From: Chara braunii
Taxonomy: Eukaryota > Streptophyta > Charophyceae > Charales > Characeae
Assembly (NCBI GenBank): GCA_003427395.1
Contig: BFEA01000014.1
Span: 623,028 to 654,296 of the forward strand
Direction: 5' to 3'
Length of the DNA: 31,269 nucleotides
Shown: positions 17,135 to 27,659 of the stretch, one piece after another
Layout of the letters: every line of letters starts with the position of its first letter
Position numbering within the stretch: position 1 is the first letter of the stretch
Notes under the pieces: model-generated
What the model was told of the DNA's origin: nothing
Database searches by the model: none
Seen by the model: the letters and a program-made list of their open reading frames with translations, nothing else
Program-made: the position numbers and the translations under genes

Positions 17135-20100
17135 TGTTGTAGTCGTTACGTGGTTTTGCTTGGTCGACTTCCCTCCCGCATTATTCTTCATCGACTCCCA
17201 ATCCGTTGTAATGACATCTTGCTTTTTCGAAAACAGGCCGGGGGAAAACTCTGGGCGGAGTGTTGGTATTTCCTTGGCCGCAGTGGGCAGCAGCTGCTTT
17301 TTGTCCCTCACGTCCCCGTTCAGCGCCCCTGCTCCCTTTACGCCGAACAACGGCGATGCGGGCTCGTTCTTTTGTAATGAAGCCATGAGCTGCTTCTCCC
17401 TCGCAAGCATTTCCAATCTGCAGTACAAGTCGTCAATTTCCTCTTCGACTTTCATATGCTTCTGTTTGAGAGGAGAGGCGGTTCCAGACGAAGTGCTCAA
17501 CTCCGTCGATCCAACCTCTTCCTCCTCCTCCTCCTCTTCGTCTCCCTCCTCTTCCTCCATGTCTCCATCTTCATACTCATCTGTGTACACTTCTTCGCCT
17601 TCCATCAACTCCTCTTCCTCCTCCTCCTCCTCCTCTCCCTCCTCTTCATCGTAGTAATCGTCTTCGTCAGGATATCGTTGCTTGCTCTCTTCCACAACTG
17701 GCAATCCTCTTCTACTACTGGCCACTCGCCTGCCTCCTGCTGCACCGCCGAAGCCGTCGTCTTCGGCCTCTGATCTCCCACGGCGCACTGAAGGTATCGT
17801 TGCCGGCTCTGGACCCCCCCTACTTTGGCGCAAATTCTCCTCTTCATCCGCAGACGACTCAATCCTCTCGCTTCTCAATCCCAAAACCTCGTGGTCTCGT
17901 CGCGATCCCGCCGCTGACGACGAATCCCCACCACCTCCCTTTCCTTTCCCCACCACCCCTCCTAACCCTGCCGCCGCCTCCATCATGTCCTCCTCTCCCC
18001 CACTCGCTCTGTTCGACATAACCCCCCTTCCCCAGCTTCCTCCCCGCGCCTTCCTCGAGATAGAAGGCGAAGAGAAGTCGATCCCGGCTGCGCCGACAAC
18101 CACATCGGAGTCTTCCTCGTGATCGAACCAGCTCCTCCCTCCTCCTCCTCCCCCGCCCCCCCCGGCTCCACGCGAACCTCCGCCCACCGCCATCGGCGGC
18201 AAAGCCATGCGGTCGTCGCTCTCTTCCGCACTCACGTCCTCACTGTGGAAACTTTCCACCAGCTTCCCGTTCGCTTGCCCTGGTATTATCGCTTTGATTG
18301 ACCTAGTCGACCTCAACGACTTCACCGAGCGAACCTCTGATCTCATCGACCTTGCCTCCGACATCATGGATTTCTCCCCATCTGACTCCGCTCTCGTTTC
18401 CACCCTGCTGTCCTGTCTGTCCTGTTTCTGCTTCCCTTTCCCGCCGGCGCGGTCCAGGTCAGACCGCACAGATCTCGCCCCCGACCGACACGATGCCGCG
18501 TCGTCTATCTCCATGCCCCGGTCGTCGATCATCCTCGCCGCTTTCGCGGCATTCTCCTCGTCTTCTCCTTCCGATGGACCGACGAACATTCTCCGCTCCT
18601 CACCACTGGACTTGATGGATTCCGCCGTGGGGGGGGCGGCGGCGCGCGGTGAGGCGAGCAGCTTGCTGACTGACCCGGTGTCGTCATCAACGGCAGCGGC
18701 GGGAGCGGCGGGAGCGGCGGAAGCGGCGGAAGCGGCGGAAGCTGCCTCCACGACTCTGAACGACCTCATGGACGACCTCGGTGATGCCGACAACACCTCT
18801 TCCTCCTGTTCTGCGAGTAACGCGTGCTGCTGCTGGGAGAGAGAGAGTGTAGCGATGTCACCTCCTCCTACGGCTTGGGATAACGATAGAGCGGAGGCCG
18901 GTTTCACTAAGCTGGGTAAGGACTTGACAGAGCCACCGAGGGACATCAACATCCAACGCTCATCTTCGTCATCGTGATGAGAGTCGTACCGGCCTCGGGC
19001 ACCTCCTCGTGCTCCTGCAAATCCACCCATCAGTTCCATCTCCTCCGCTGCCGAGTACTTCCCACCATCGATGGAGCGTAGGTCACCTACCATTCCCCTC
19101 CACGACAGCACGCTCACGCCGCCGGCACTGACGACGGACCCCTCGCCGTCCATCTTCTCATCCTCATCATCCTCATCTCTCCCCTCCTCGTCCGCAGACG
19201 TGCCGTTGACCGACGCCAGGTCATGCAAACCTCCACCTCTCCCTCCGCCCATCCTCCCAACACCAGCGAAACTCTTCTTCACTTTCGTCGATGGCGCTTC
19301 TACTTCGTCATCGCCGTGCTCCTCGTTTTCGCCGCCAATGGAGGCGGCAGCTTCGGACGGCGCGGAGTGGAACCCGTGATCTCCGGCGAACAATGGCTTC
19401 TTCTCACTTTCTCTTCCATACCTACCACCTACCGCTCCTCCTCCTACCCCTCCTCCTCCTCCTCCCCCCGAGCTATAGGACAGGCTGTGTCTCCTCGAGT
19501 GATCGCTCTCGCTCTCACTACCGTATCGACCCCCTCCCCCTCCTCCTCTCGACCGCCTCCTCAACCTCTCAGTCCGGAACACCTCCACTTCTCTCTTGTA
19601 CGTCTTGATCCTCTTCTCCAGAATCCTCTTCTCCTCTTCTCTCTTCAGCAGCAGCTCTTTCATTATGTCCAGCTCTGCCTCGTCGTACGCCTGTCTCTCA
19701 TCTGCAACCCTCGCGCTCTGCTTCGACGCCATTTGCAATGCCGCTTTCTCCTTCTGCAGCCTCATGATCATCATCATCGCCTCCTCCGCGGCCGTGGCGG
19801 CGGCACTCCTCTCGAACTCCAACTCCTTCTTCAGAGTGTCGAATGCATGTTGCAATTCCGCTTCCTCCTTCGGCATATCAGCCCCCCTATCACCCACCGC
19901 CCGCGGAATCGGCCCCTCCACTCCTAATTCCTCCTCCTCGTCCTCCTCCTCCTGTTCATCCCCACTCCTCTCCCCCTCGAGTCTCTCAGCACCGCCGTCA
20001 CGTGTAACTTCTTGCACACCACCGTCCCGTGGAACTTCTTGCAGCACAACCACAGACCCCCTGATCCCACTTCCCAACCCCTTTTCTTTCCCTACCTCTC

Positions 20101-21298
20101 CTTCCCCCTCGTCCTCCTCCTTCTCCTCCACTAGCGGGCCTTTCCTCGCATCGTCCTCGTCTCCATCCTCCCCTTCATCATCACCGTGAACCTCCACAAC
20201 ATCGTCGTCGTCAAACTCCAATGCCGCCACCACGTCGTCCTCCGCCCTTACCCCCCCTCCCCCCCCACTCTTGCTAACCCCTAAGCTGGCTCTCACCTTC
20301 CCCATCCCCCCCCTTCCCCCGTCTTCCGACCCCACCGGATCAATAACGAAGCGCAATTGCCGTGAGAACTCCTCCGTATCCGTTTCCCCCTCCTCCTCAG
20401 TGAACTCCACAGGGAAAAAGTCCATTTCCTCTTCGTCCCCGCTTCCCACCACGGTTTCCTCTGCATCTCCCAGGCCACCAGAGGAACCAAGAAAGCTCCT
20501 CCTCGCTCCCACTCCCTTCCTCGGAGCATTACCTACCTCGTTCTCTCCTCCTCTTCCCACCGAGCTTCCTGTTGCCATCCCGATCGCTGACGAGGATCTA
20601 GTCCACTGGTCTCCGCCCCCCCCTCCTCCTAGTCCCCCTCTCCTCCGGTACTCGATCCTGCCAGATGAGAGGGTGGGTTGTCCGAACGCAACCTGGGACC
20701 CAACCCCGCCCCCTCCTCCTGAACGACCTCCTCCTCCTCCACCCACGGAGGACATTCCCATCATCGTCGAAGGTGTATAGTCCTGAAAGGACTCGAATAC
20801 CCCATCCTTTACTCCTCGTCTTCCACCTCTCGCGCGGAGTTCCCCACCACTGTCGCCCAGAGTCCGCCTCTCTTCCTCTCCCTCCTCTCCCGCCGCCATC
20901 TTCCACCTTTCGCCATCGACGCCTTCACCGACCTCCTCGGCCTCCGTCATCGCCGCGATGCGTTCACGACCCTTCCCGTCGGATCTCGCAAAAATGTCCA
21001 TTCCATCGTCTCCCCTTGCAACGACTTTCAAAATCATCAAGGCGGCGGACATAACGATGGTCCTCAACAAAAACGTGAAAGACAGAAGAAGCTCGTACAA
21101 GTCCGTAAAGAAGACTGGAATCGTCCATTCGGTCTTAGCGCCGGTAAAGGCCTTCCGCTCTGCCATCAGATTGGGAGCCGACTTCAACAGCTTTCTCTTC
21201 TCCTCATACACAACTCCTCCTGACGACTCCAGAATGTTCCTCGTGCTCTCCGCCAATCGACCCTCCATCATTTTCTTCGTCTCCGGCACGCTGTTCTC

Positions 21299-21301
<3 letters not shown>
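17132..21301 (-). CDS. MyoB-like GTD-binding (DUF593) myosin receptor, main exon
   Basis: 1,390 codons without a stop. Residues about 61-95 form a hydrophobic membrane segment (best 71-94, LLLSFTFLLRTIVMSAALM). Residues about 483-576 match the GTD-binding coiled coil of plant MyoB proteins: ELEFERSAAATAAEEAMMMI, RLQKEKAALQM, then ERQAYDEAELDIMKELLLKR. A second conserved coiled-coil motif lies at about 1285-1312 (EEEIDDLYCRLEMLAREKQL), where land-plant members have a similar C-terminal motif. Known family role: membrane anchors that bind the globular tail of myosin XI and couple vesicles to actin-based transport. The rest is low-complexity: poly-Gly tracts, acidic runs (1219-1262 is almost all Glu/Asp), Ala-rich 852-870, and Arg-Ser repeats at 976-1003. 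It is longer than the typical land-plant member, mainly through these linkers. Start: first Met, A at -3 and G at +4, just after a GA-rich leader. Role in this organism is inferred by homology. Confidence 0.92.

Positions 21302-21339
<38 letters not shown>
21302..21339. repeat. (GA)n leader microsatellite adjoining the start codon
   Basis: CT repeat on plus, GA repeat on the gene's strand, ending directly at the ATG. It probably lies in the 5' UTR; similar GA leaders can act as GAGA-type elements in plants, but no function is shown here. Confidence 0.85.
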
Positions 21340-21344
<5 letters not shown>

Positions 21345-22184
21345 GTCGGTGCGCGCGCGCACGTACGTCCCCCTCAAGCCCTCGACGCGACGTGTATCGT
21401 AAAGGAGGTGGAGAGGCAGAAGGAGAAAAAGACACACGCAAGGGAGAGAGGGAAGGAAATGTAGTAGAGAGATGAGCGGGAAATCGATACAAATCTTCAA
21501 ATCATTGTAATTGGCTACTAACAACTTTAAATCGTGCCTAATAAGTATAATTTGCTAAATATTGATTGGGCAGACTGATTGATTGACAGTATGATTGATT
21601 AAAAAGCCTATTATGATTCCATATTGATTCGGTAGGCGTCGACACGCAAGGTAGGGGGGAAAAAATAGCGACGGCTGACTGAACTACGTGACTTGCTACC
21701 CTATCTTTCTCCTATCTACCATCTCTTCTATCTAATCACCGTCGTATAACTACCTTCTCTGAACTACGTAACTCCTTTGTATAAGAATGCTAACCTCTTC
21801 CAAAAGTCAACGGCAGTATTTTTTCTCCCTCCCTAGTTCAGCAGCACTCAGTATTTTCAATCACATCAGCAAGTAAAGAACGGCCGTAAGAAATGCTTTA
21901 AAAAAAAATCAACCTTATTTCAAGCCAGCAGGAATGTACACTCCTAGCGTACATAATCCGTAGTATAAACACGGAAGTTTTCCCCAAAGGGAGAAGATGG
22001 AAGAAAAGGCGGGAGAAGATGGAAGGAGCAAGAGGAGGAGGAGGAGGAGGAGGAGATAGAGACCTTCACACACAGCAGCGTTAGAGACGAAGAATAATAG
22101 GAGCGAGAGAGAAATATAGGTGGATGTTTATGGACAGCCGACTCTACACAGGGGAGACTGTAAAAGAGCTTTGTTCAGGAAGAA

Positions 22185-22185
<1 letters not shown>
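21340..22185. other. Upstream region of the MyoB-like gene
   Basis: Short GA/CT-rich and AT-rich stretches, TGATTGATT repeats near 21562-21600 and a GGA array near 22035-22056. I see no convincing TATA box on the minus strand. It presumably contains 5' UTR and part of the promoter. Confidence 0.45.

Positions 22186-22219
<34 letters not shown>
22186..22219. repeat. (GA)n microsatellite
   Basis: AGAGAG repeat about 34 bases long. The Arg-Glu frame across it is an artefact. Confidence 0.95.
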
Positions 22220-22226
<7 letters not shown>

Positions 22227-22750
22227 GCAGTGGACAATGAGAGGAGAAGGTCAGTGCATGAATCCTGTACCGTCTTCAGTTTGCCCGCGCAAGGCAAAAC
22301 GAGAAACTCGCTCCCAAGGAGAGCGGAAAAGAGGCGGAAAAGAGGCGGAAAAGGCAACCAACGTGGGGGAAGGTGAGAAGATAGAGACGTGGAATGGAAG
22401 GACGTCGGGGTGCGCGGGATGAGGAGGCCGGTAGCCCCCACTGTACGGCGGGCCGCGCCCCTGCCGCAGCAGCGGAGAGCCAAATCGCCAAATCGCCAAA
22501 TCGATCGAAATGCAAATACGCGGGGGGGGCAGCGTGGGGGAAATTGAGCGGTCCCCCGCGTGGGGAAAATGAGCGGTACCAAAGACCGGCGAGATACAAC
22601 GTGAGAAGGCGGGAGAAGCGGAGACAAGGCGGCGGGAAAAGTGAGACAAGGGAGGAGGCAGTAATAGTAGTAGTAGAGGAACATAAGGCGGGAAACACGG
22701 ACGTGAATAGTGTGCCGTCGAGAGAGGACAACGCATAAGAGGAGGAAAGG
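22220..22750. other. GC-rich, purine-biased stretch without a recognised gene
   Basis: Three overlapping minus-strand frames (22175-22757) and one plus-strand frame are open at the same time, as expected for GC-rich composition. None shows a domain. AAATCGCCA is repeated three times near 22482-22500, and GCGGAAAAGAGGCGGAAAAG near 22323. Confidence 0.5.
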
Positions 22751-22756
22751 TTTTCA

Positions 22757-22907
22757 CACCGAACGATTGATTGATTGGTTGACTTGGCTGATTGATTGGC
22801 AGATTGATTGAGGATACTTGTCGTCGGCTCGGATTGGCTGTGAATTTCTCGAAATCGGATTGGCTGTGAATTTCACGGAATCGGATTGGCTGTGAAATTT
22901 AACGAAA
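22757..22907 (-). promoter_or_regulatory. Inverted-CCAAT cluster with three 26-bp repeats
   Basis: CGGATTGGCTGTGAATTTC begins at 22830, 22856 and 22882, an exact 26-base period. Each unit has ATTGG, a CCAAT box on the gene's strand, and the first has TTCTCGAA, a heat-shock-element-like pair. Further ATTGG or GATTGATTG motifs lie at 22765-22812. CCAAT clusters are common in plant promoters; assignment to the MyoB-like gene 1.5 kb away, or to an unseen gene on the plus side, is inference. Confidence 0.4.
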
Positions 22908-23116
22908 AGAAGTGATATTGGCGGGGGATGGAGAGGAGCGGGACAATGCATACCAGATTCCTCAGGATGGCTGGCGGCGGAGTACCCGCTCCGCCATCGC
23001 CGCCGTAAGAGCTTGCAGAGCGAATCGCCTGAGCATATAATGTACCCACTAGATGGGACTGTGGTCCCCTACCAGAAGGTCCCACCTGGGAATGCGCGGG
23101 CAGACACACGTTGCAG

Positions 23117-23216
23117 CCACTGCGCGCGGCACTCGGCGGGAGATGGGGTCGTTGATTCGTCCACAGCCACTGCGCGCGGCACTCGGCGGGAGATGGGGTC
23201 GTTGATTCGTCCGCTT
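23117..23216 (+). repeat. 50-bp tandem duplication
   Basis: CCACTGCGCGCGGCACTCGG... occurs at 23117-23166 and 23167-23216, identical except for the last few bases. Recent duplication. Confidence 0.97.
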
Positions 23217-23268
23217 CTGTGGACGGGCGCAACCAGGGCGCAACCAACCGCTCTCCGCTCTCCAGCGC

Positions 23269-23373
23269 CTACACCCGAATACAATGTACCGTCATTATAC
23301 CTGTATTGGGGACAACTTTGAGTCTAGATACAGCAGTAATGACAGTACGTTGTGTTCGGGTGAAGAGGGGTAG
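23269..23373. mobile_element. Foldback MITE family A, copy 7 (diverged)
   Basis: Starts CTACACCCGAATACAATGTA and ends GTTCGGGTGAAGAGGGGTAG. The left tip has lost several bases (CCGTCTTC missing). The ATTATACCTG and CAGTAATGAC blocks are retained. Length 105. Confidence 0.83.
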
Positions 23374-23503
23374 GAGGTAGCGGAGACAGAGGAGGGGGGG
23401 GAGGGGGGGGGAGGGGAACGAGAAACCTGTGGAGACCGGGGGCCTCGCAGCGGCACACCTCAACGACGATAGCCCCGCCGGACGGGCGGGGGCGTGGTCC
23501 CAC

Positions 23504-23649
23504 TACCGGTAGCAAAGAGGATCGGATCGAATGCCTGAATCTGGACGAGGTTATGGAGATGTGCAGGAAATCGAGATTGAACTGCTTTTCTGCATCTCTG
23601 CATAAAACACATCCAGATTCAGCTCGATCCTATCCTTTTTGCTACCGTA
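23504..23649. mobile_element. Second foldback MITE family (~146 bp, TIR CGGTAGCAAA)
   Basis: The left end ACCGGTAGCAAAGAGGATCG and the inverse of the right end, ACGGTAGCAAAAAGGATAGG, match with one inserted base. CTGAATCTGGA and GCAGAGATGCAGRAAA blocks continue the inverted arms. TA lies at both edges, compatible with TA-directed (Tc1/mariner-like) insertion. Confidence 0.75.
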
Positions 23650-24225
23650 TAGTGGAACCTCGGCCCTGGGGAGTCCGTCCGCAATCGGACAAATCCTGCG
23701 GAGAACGGCGACGCGCAAAGGGCCAAAACGTCTGGCGGGCGAGTCGTCGTCCGCACGCCTGAGCTACAGATCTTCCACTTCCACGGCAACGCGCGGGATC
23801 GTGCGGCGAACAGACGCACAGTGTTGTTCTGTTTTCTCTGACTGGAAGCGACACGCAAAAAGTGCACAGAAAAACTCTCGCAGCAAAAACTTGAACGACA
23901 GCTGGGTAATGGCCCGAGCATGTCATTAAATGTACCGGGTTGATTTTTTGGGGTGTATTCCCGGGCCCCTACTGTCCTTTGGTAATGGAAAGTTAATTCC
24001 TTCAAAAAAAAAACAAAAAAAAAAAACTTGAACGACGGCTTTCGTATCGTACAGGCTCCTCGACGTATTTGCGGTCGTAGACGCAATTGTTGCTGAGCCC
24101 TAACTACGGTCAGACACATCCAGCACAGTCGTACCGGTAGTCCTCAGGACAGACGGCGGGAAACGATTGACACCAAAACAAACCTAACAAACGCTTACGG
24201 TGAGACGTTCGGTCGGGCGACTCTC
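23650..24225. other. Intergenic, nothing firm recognised
   Basis: Contains an A-run near 24005-24025 and a TAACTACGGTCAGACACATC motif (24101) related to the 7.65-kb pair. Overlapping minus-strand frames show no domain. Confidence 0.45.
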
Positions 24226-24232
24226 CTGCTGG

Positions 24233-24316
24233 TGTGTGCTATGTGTGTGCTATGTGTGTGTTGTGTGTGTGCTATGTGTGTGCTATGACTCTGCTATGTG
24301 CATGCTATGTGTGTGC
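24233..24316 (+). repeat. ~11-bp minisatellite, TGTGTGCTATG
   Basis: Seven or so units of GCTATGTGTGT between 24233 and 24316. The Cys-Val-rich frame is an artefact. Confidence 0.93.
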
Positions 24317-24614
24317 ACACATCGGGTCTTTTTATGGCCAGGTTCGTGCTTTCTCCGCAGTATAGCACCAAAAAAAAGGAAAAAAGGCCAACCAATTGAA
24401 TGACCTGTCGAATCTGGACAGGACAGTATTGGCCCAGGGGGAAGGTCCATGATCCGCTGCGTGTCAGACTCGGGTAGAAGTTTTGGTGATGGGCGATGGA
24501 TGAAGGCGATCGAAGGCGGGGGAGTGTGCAGATGGGTGTGTGTACCGAAATGTTCACAGCGCGCCATTAAACGAGTGTGCGCGCCCCAGGGGCGGGGCAC
24601 ACGGCTGGCGTTGA

Positions 24615-24875
24615 TGCGGACGAACATCTTGGAGGCAAGCCATCCGATATGCGAGCGGCTTTTTCTTTTTTTTTCCCCGGTTGGCCGTCGTTTTGTGTCC
24701 TCCTTCTCCTTTTTTCATTTCTCGCGCTTGTCGTTTTGTGTCCCCCCTTTTTTTTCCTTTTTTTCTTTTCCTTCTTTTCCATTTCTCGCATGGCTGTCAT
24801 TTTGTGGCCCCCGTTAGGCCGTCGTTGTTTCTGTGGACGAAAATCTTGGAGGGGAGCCATCCGAAATGCAGTGTG
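24615..24875 (+). repeat. Direct repeats flanking a pyrimidine-rich block
   Basis: GGACGAACATCTTGGAGGCA plus AGCCATCCGATATGC (24618 on) and GGACGAAAATCTTGGAGGGG plus AGCCATCCGAAATGC (24836 on) bracket three copies of GTCGTTTTGTGTCC / GTCATTTTGTGGCC with CATTTCTCGC. Confidence 0.85.
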
Positions 24876-26080
24876 AGGTCACCCACTGCATGTCTTATTT
24901 CTGATGGCGTAACCCACACCACCCGCACCGCTAACATTTAGCTAGTTATTGTATTACGGTGTCGAGCGCATCGGCTCCCGCCTTTCTCGCAAAAGGCGAG
25001 AGCCCTTCCGGGCATGTCACGCAGGAATTAAAGCACCAGTACACCGCACATCGGCCCCGGGGGTATCAGCACTAAACCCGCACCACTTTGGAGGCTGCCG
25101 ATTTTTTTTTTCAACGGCGCCCCACGCCGCGCAGCCCCTCCGAGTTTTACTTGTGGCGACAAAAACTTTGTACAAGGTTGGGGTTGTATACTGTCAATTT
25201 AAACCAACAAAAGACGATACAACTTAGGGACAATGCGTGAATAATCTCGCGAACCGTCGAGATGGGCGCGGTTGCGTCGCCCTTTTGTCGCTCTAGCCAG
25301 GTGCACCAGTTGTACTTCCCGCAGTCCCCTACGACAGGATAGGTTCCCTCGGGGCACAACTTACCTTCCCTAAGGGGTTGTCGCCACCCTTAAGGGTGTA
25401 TCCCAGCCGAGCTACTAACCCATGTGCGAAAGCTTTTAGATGCACTTGCAGAGGTAGGTCGGTCAAGGGGCGTCTGCTCGTTCATCGTAGTATAGGTACG
25501 CTTCGTTAGAACGCCATCTGAACCCGAACGTCATCCCTCCCTAAGGCGCTGATCTCCTAGGTATAGAGCGAATGTCGGTCAACTAAGACGGTGTCAACCA
25601 GGCGTGAAAACCACAAGTAATCCTAGTCTCTTTACATTTAACTCTATAAAAAAAATATCGTCATATTCGATCCTAACTCCATCGGGCCGGATCGACTGTA
25701 GCTGATAGAAAACCATTTGTAGTAGAAGATAAATCGCACGATAACTAGGTAGTTGCATATCCTTTTTGACGTGAGAGTCAAAAGGATAACTATAAGTCTT
25801 AAAATATCATAAGGTGGAACATAAATCAAAATAATTTCGGTTGAATCCCGCAGATCCGGACACGACTAATCGAGTCAACATGAGGTTGGACTTTATAAGA
25901 CAGTTGATAAGGTAGTCAAACTATCTTAGTTTTGAATTCATGAGTTAGGTAGCCAAATGTTTTCCATTTCATTCCTACACTGACCGAAGACAAAGCATAC
26001 ACTCATGTCACCCCTTCAATAACCTTTCTAGATGACAGGCTGTTTTATGGATGATTCTTAATCAGGTGCATTACTCGAAG
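24876..26080. other. Non-repetitive stretch, possibly older retroelement sequence
   Basis: No protein domain recognised. It leads into the LINE relic at 26.1 kb without a visible boundary, so part may be decayed upstream LINE sequence; this is inference. Confidence 0.35.
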
Positions 26081-27064
26081 TGTTGCACGTCTCACCCTCT
26101 AGGAAGTGGTATGAGATACTCCTTTTGCTCGTCCGAGGACAAGACTCGGATTTTAACAGAATGCAAGGCCTGAAACTTCAGCAAGGGGGCGAACTCCGGT
26201 CATTTGCCTTCGCAGACGACACACGCTCAATCATCCCGACGACAACTTAACAAATATGAATGCTCAAAGAGGACCTTGTGACTTTTTGCAAATTCTTCAG
26301 GACACGAGTTAACTAAGAGAAGTAAGGGCTAAGCCTTTTTCGAAGTTGGGGGGGAGTTGAACAAATGGTAACAGAGGCGGTAGCTGCAACGATCAAGTTT
26401 AATGCATGAAGAAAAGTTGTACATTAGGGAGTATTGGGCAAAATCGTAGTCATAAAAAACTATGTTATTATGGTCACCCTTTGGTATGCAGGGGTAATTC
26501 ATATGCCAGGAAGACGAACTTTTGCATATTTGTGTCGGGCCATACAACATACTTATGGTCCAACGATGTTGACGCTCATAACTCGATCTGTAGAGTGGCC
26601 TGGAGGAAACTGACCCAGCCAAGAAGCTAAGCTGGGCTAAACTTGCTAGAACTACGATTGCATATTATGGCTCTGCAAATGTGCCACATGCTATGGTACC
26701 TACTGAGAACAGTCGATGAGCAATGACACTCTTTAACAAGTCGGCACTTGCATATGCCCTGCACTTACCACCAACATTAACAGAGATTAGCCTTATCAGC
26801 AGCAATCTCACCGGGCATGTCAGGCGGGACATAGTCTGAACTGCGTCGCTGGGGATGTGGAAAAAACTACATCTGCTAAACAGCGAACCCACAACAACGG
26901 ATGCAGTCTTCAATCAGCTCTTGTTTGACAACCGCTTGATTTGTGATAACAATGGGGACAACTTTCCCTCGCAAGGAAAACACGACGTGTTTGGCCAGTA
27001 CATCATACTACATGCCCCATTAATGTTGTGGGACATAGCCAAAACCTTATTAGCTAACGATTAG
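26080..27064 (+). pseudogene. Decayed non-LTR retrotransposon (LINE) reverse transcriptase
   Basis: In one frame GLKLQQGGELRSFAFADDT (about 26167-26223) contains FADD, the catalytic Y/F-x-D-D motif of reverse transcriptase. Shortly after, in another frame, EDLVTFCKFFRTRVN (26269 on) corresponds to the conserved L-x-x-FC-x-x-S/R-G-x-x-x-N region of plant LINEs. The 26855-27064 frame (AVFNQLLFDNRLICDNNGDN) resembles the Q-x-LF-N-x-x-I segment downstream of the thumb. Stops and frameshifts separate the parts, so it cannot encode an active enzyme. Orientation is plus. Confidence 0.75.
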
Positions 27065-27659
27065 GAGGAGAATGTAGCTAGTATGATAGTCAAGTATAAA
27101 TGTACATACAGGTTTGGCCAAGTACCCTAGAGTGGATATGCCTAAATAATATAGGAGGACTAGAGGTAGTTTTAATAGGGCAAGCATAATAGCATGGCGC
27201 CGACTTCTTATTTGTCTTTTGTTATTACACAAATTACCACTAGGTACGTGTTAAGAGTTTCAGACTAGCGGTAGTTTCAAGGATATATGCATTAGTCTTT
27301 TACTTGGCTATTTGACCAATACAAAGTTGAATCGCAGGCTCAGGAGACTACTAGCCCCACTCCCCTCTGCATCATTCTCCCTAGAGGAACCCCCTGAACC
27401 CCCTGCTAAGCGTTTGGGTACCATTGTGTGTTTCCCGACTAACAGAGGAGCCCTCAGAGGGAGTTGGGGTTTGAGGCGGGTGATTGCCCTAGTAGTACCC
27501 CCTTGGTTGGCGTCCCGAGCCCCAAAGGGGAACGTCTCTGCTTTACTTCCCCCCCCCCCCCCCCCCTTTTTTCCCCTCTCCCAAAGATCTGGTTGTTTCA
27601 TGCTTGTCGATGATAAGCAACCGGACTGTTGCCCCCCATAATAGATAGGTATTTTGTGT
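27065..27659. other. Intergenic, with an 18-base C run
   Basis: C homopolymer at 27549-27566 followed by T-run. The first ~200 bases may still be LINE 3' sequence. No gene recognised. Confidence 0.45.

Noticed and set aside
17028-20780. Long plus-strand Ser/Pro-rich frames
   Set aside because: Antisense shadows of the GC-rich, low-complexity MyoB-like exon; the minus frame carries the recognisable domains.
22175-22757. Three overlapping minus-strand frames of 150-169 codons
   Set aside because: GC-rich, purine/pyrimidine-biased sequence leaves several frames open together; no domain is visible.
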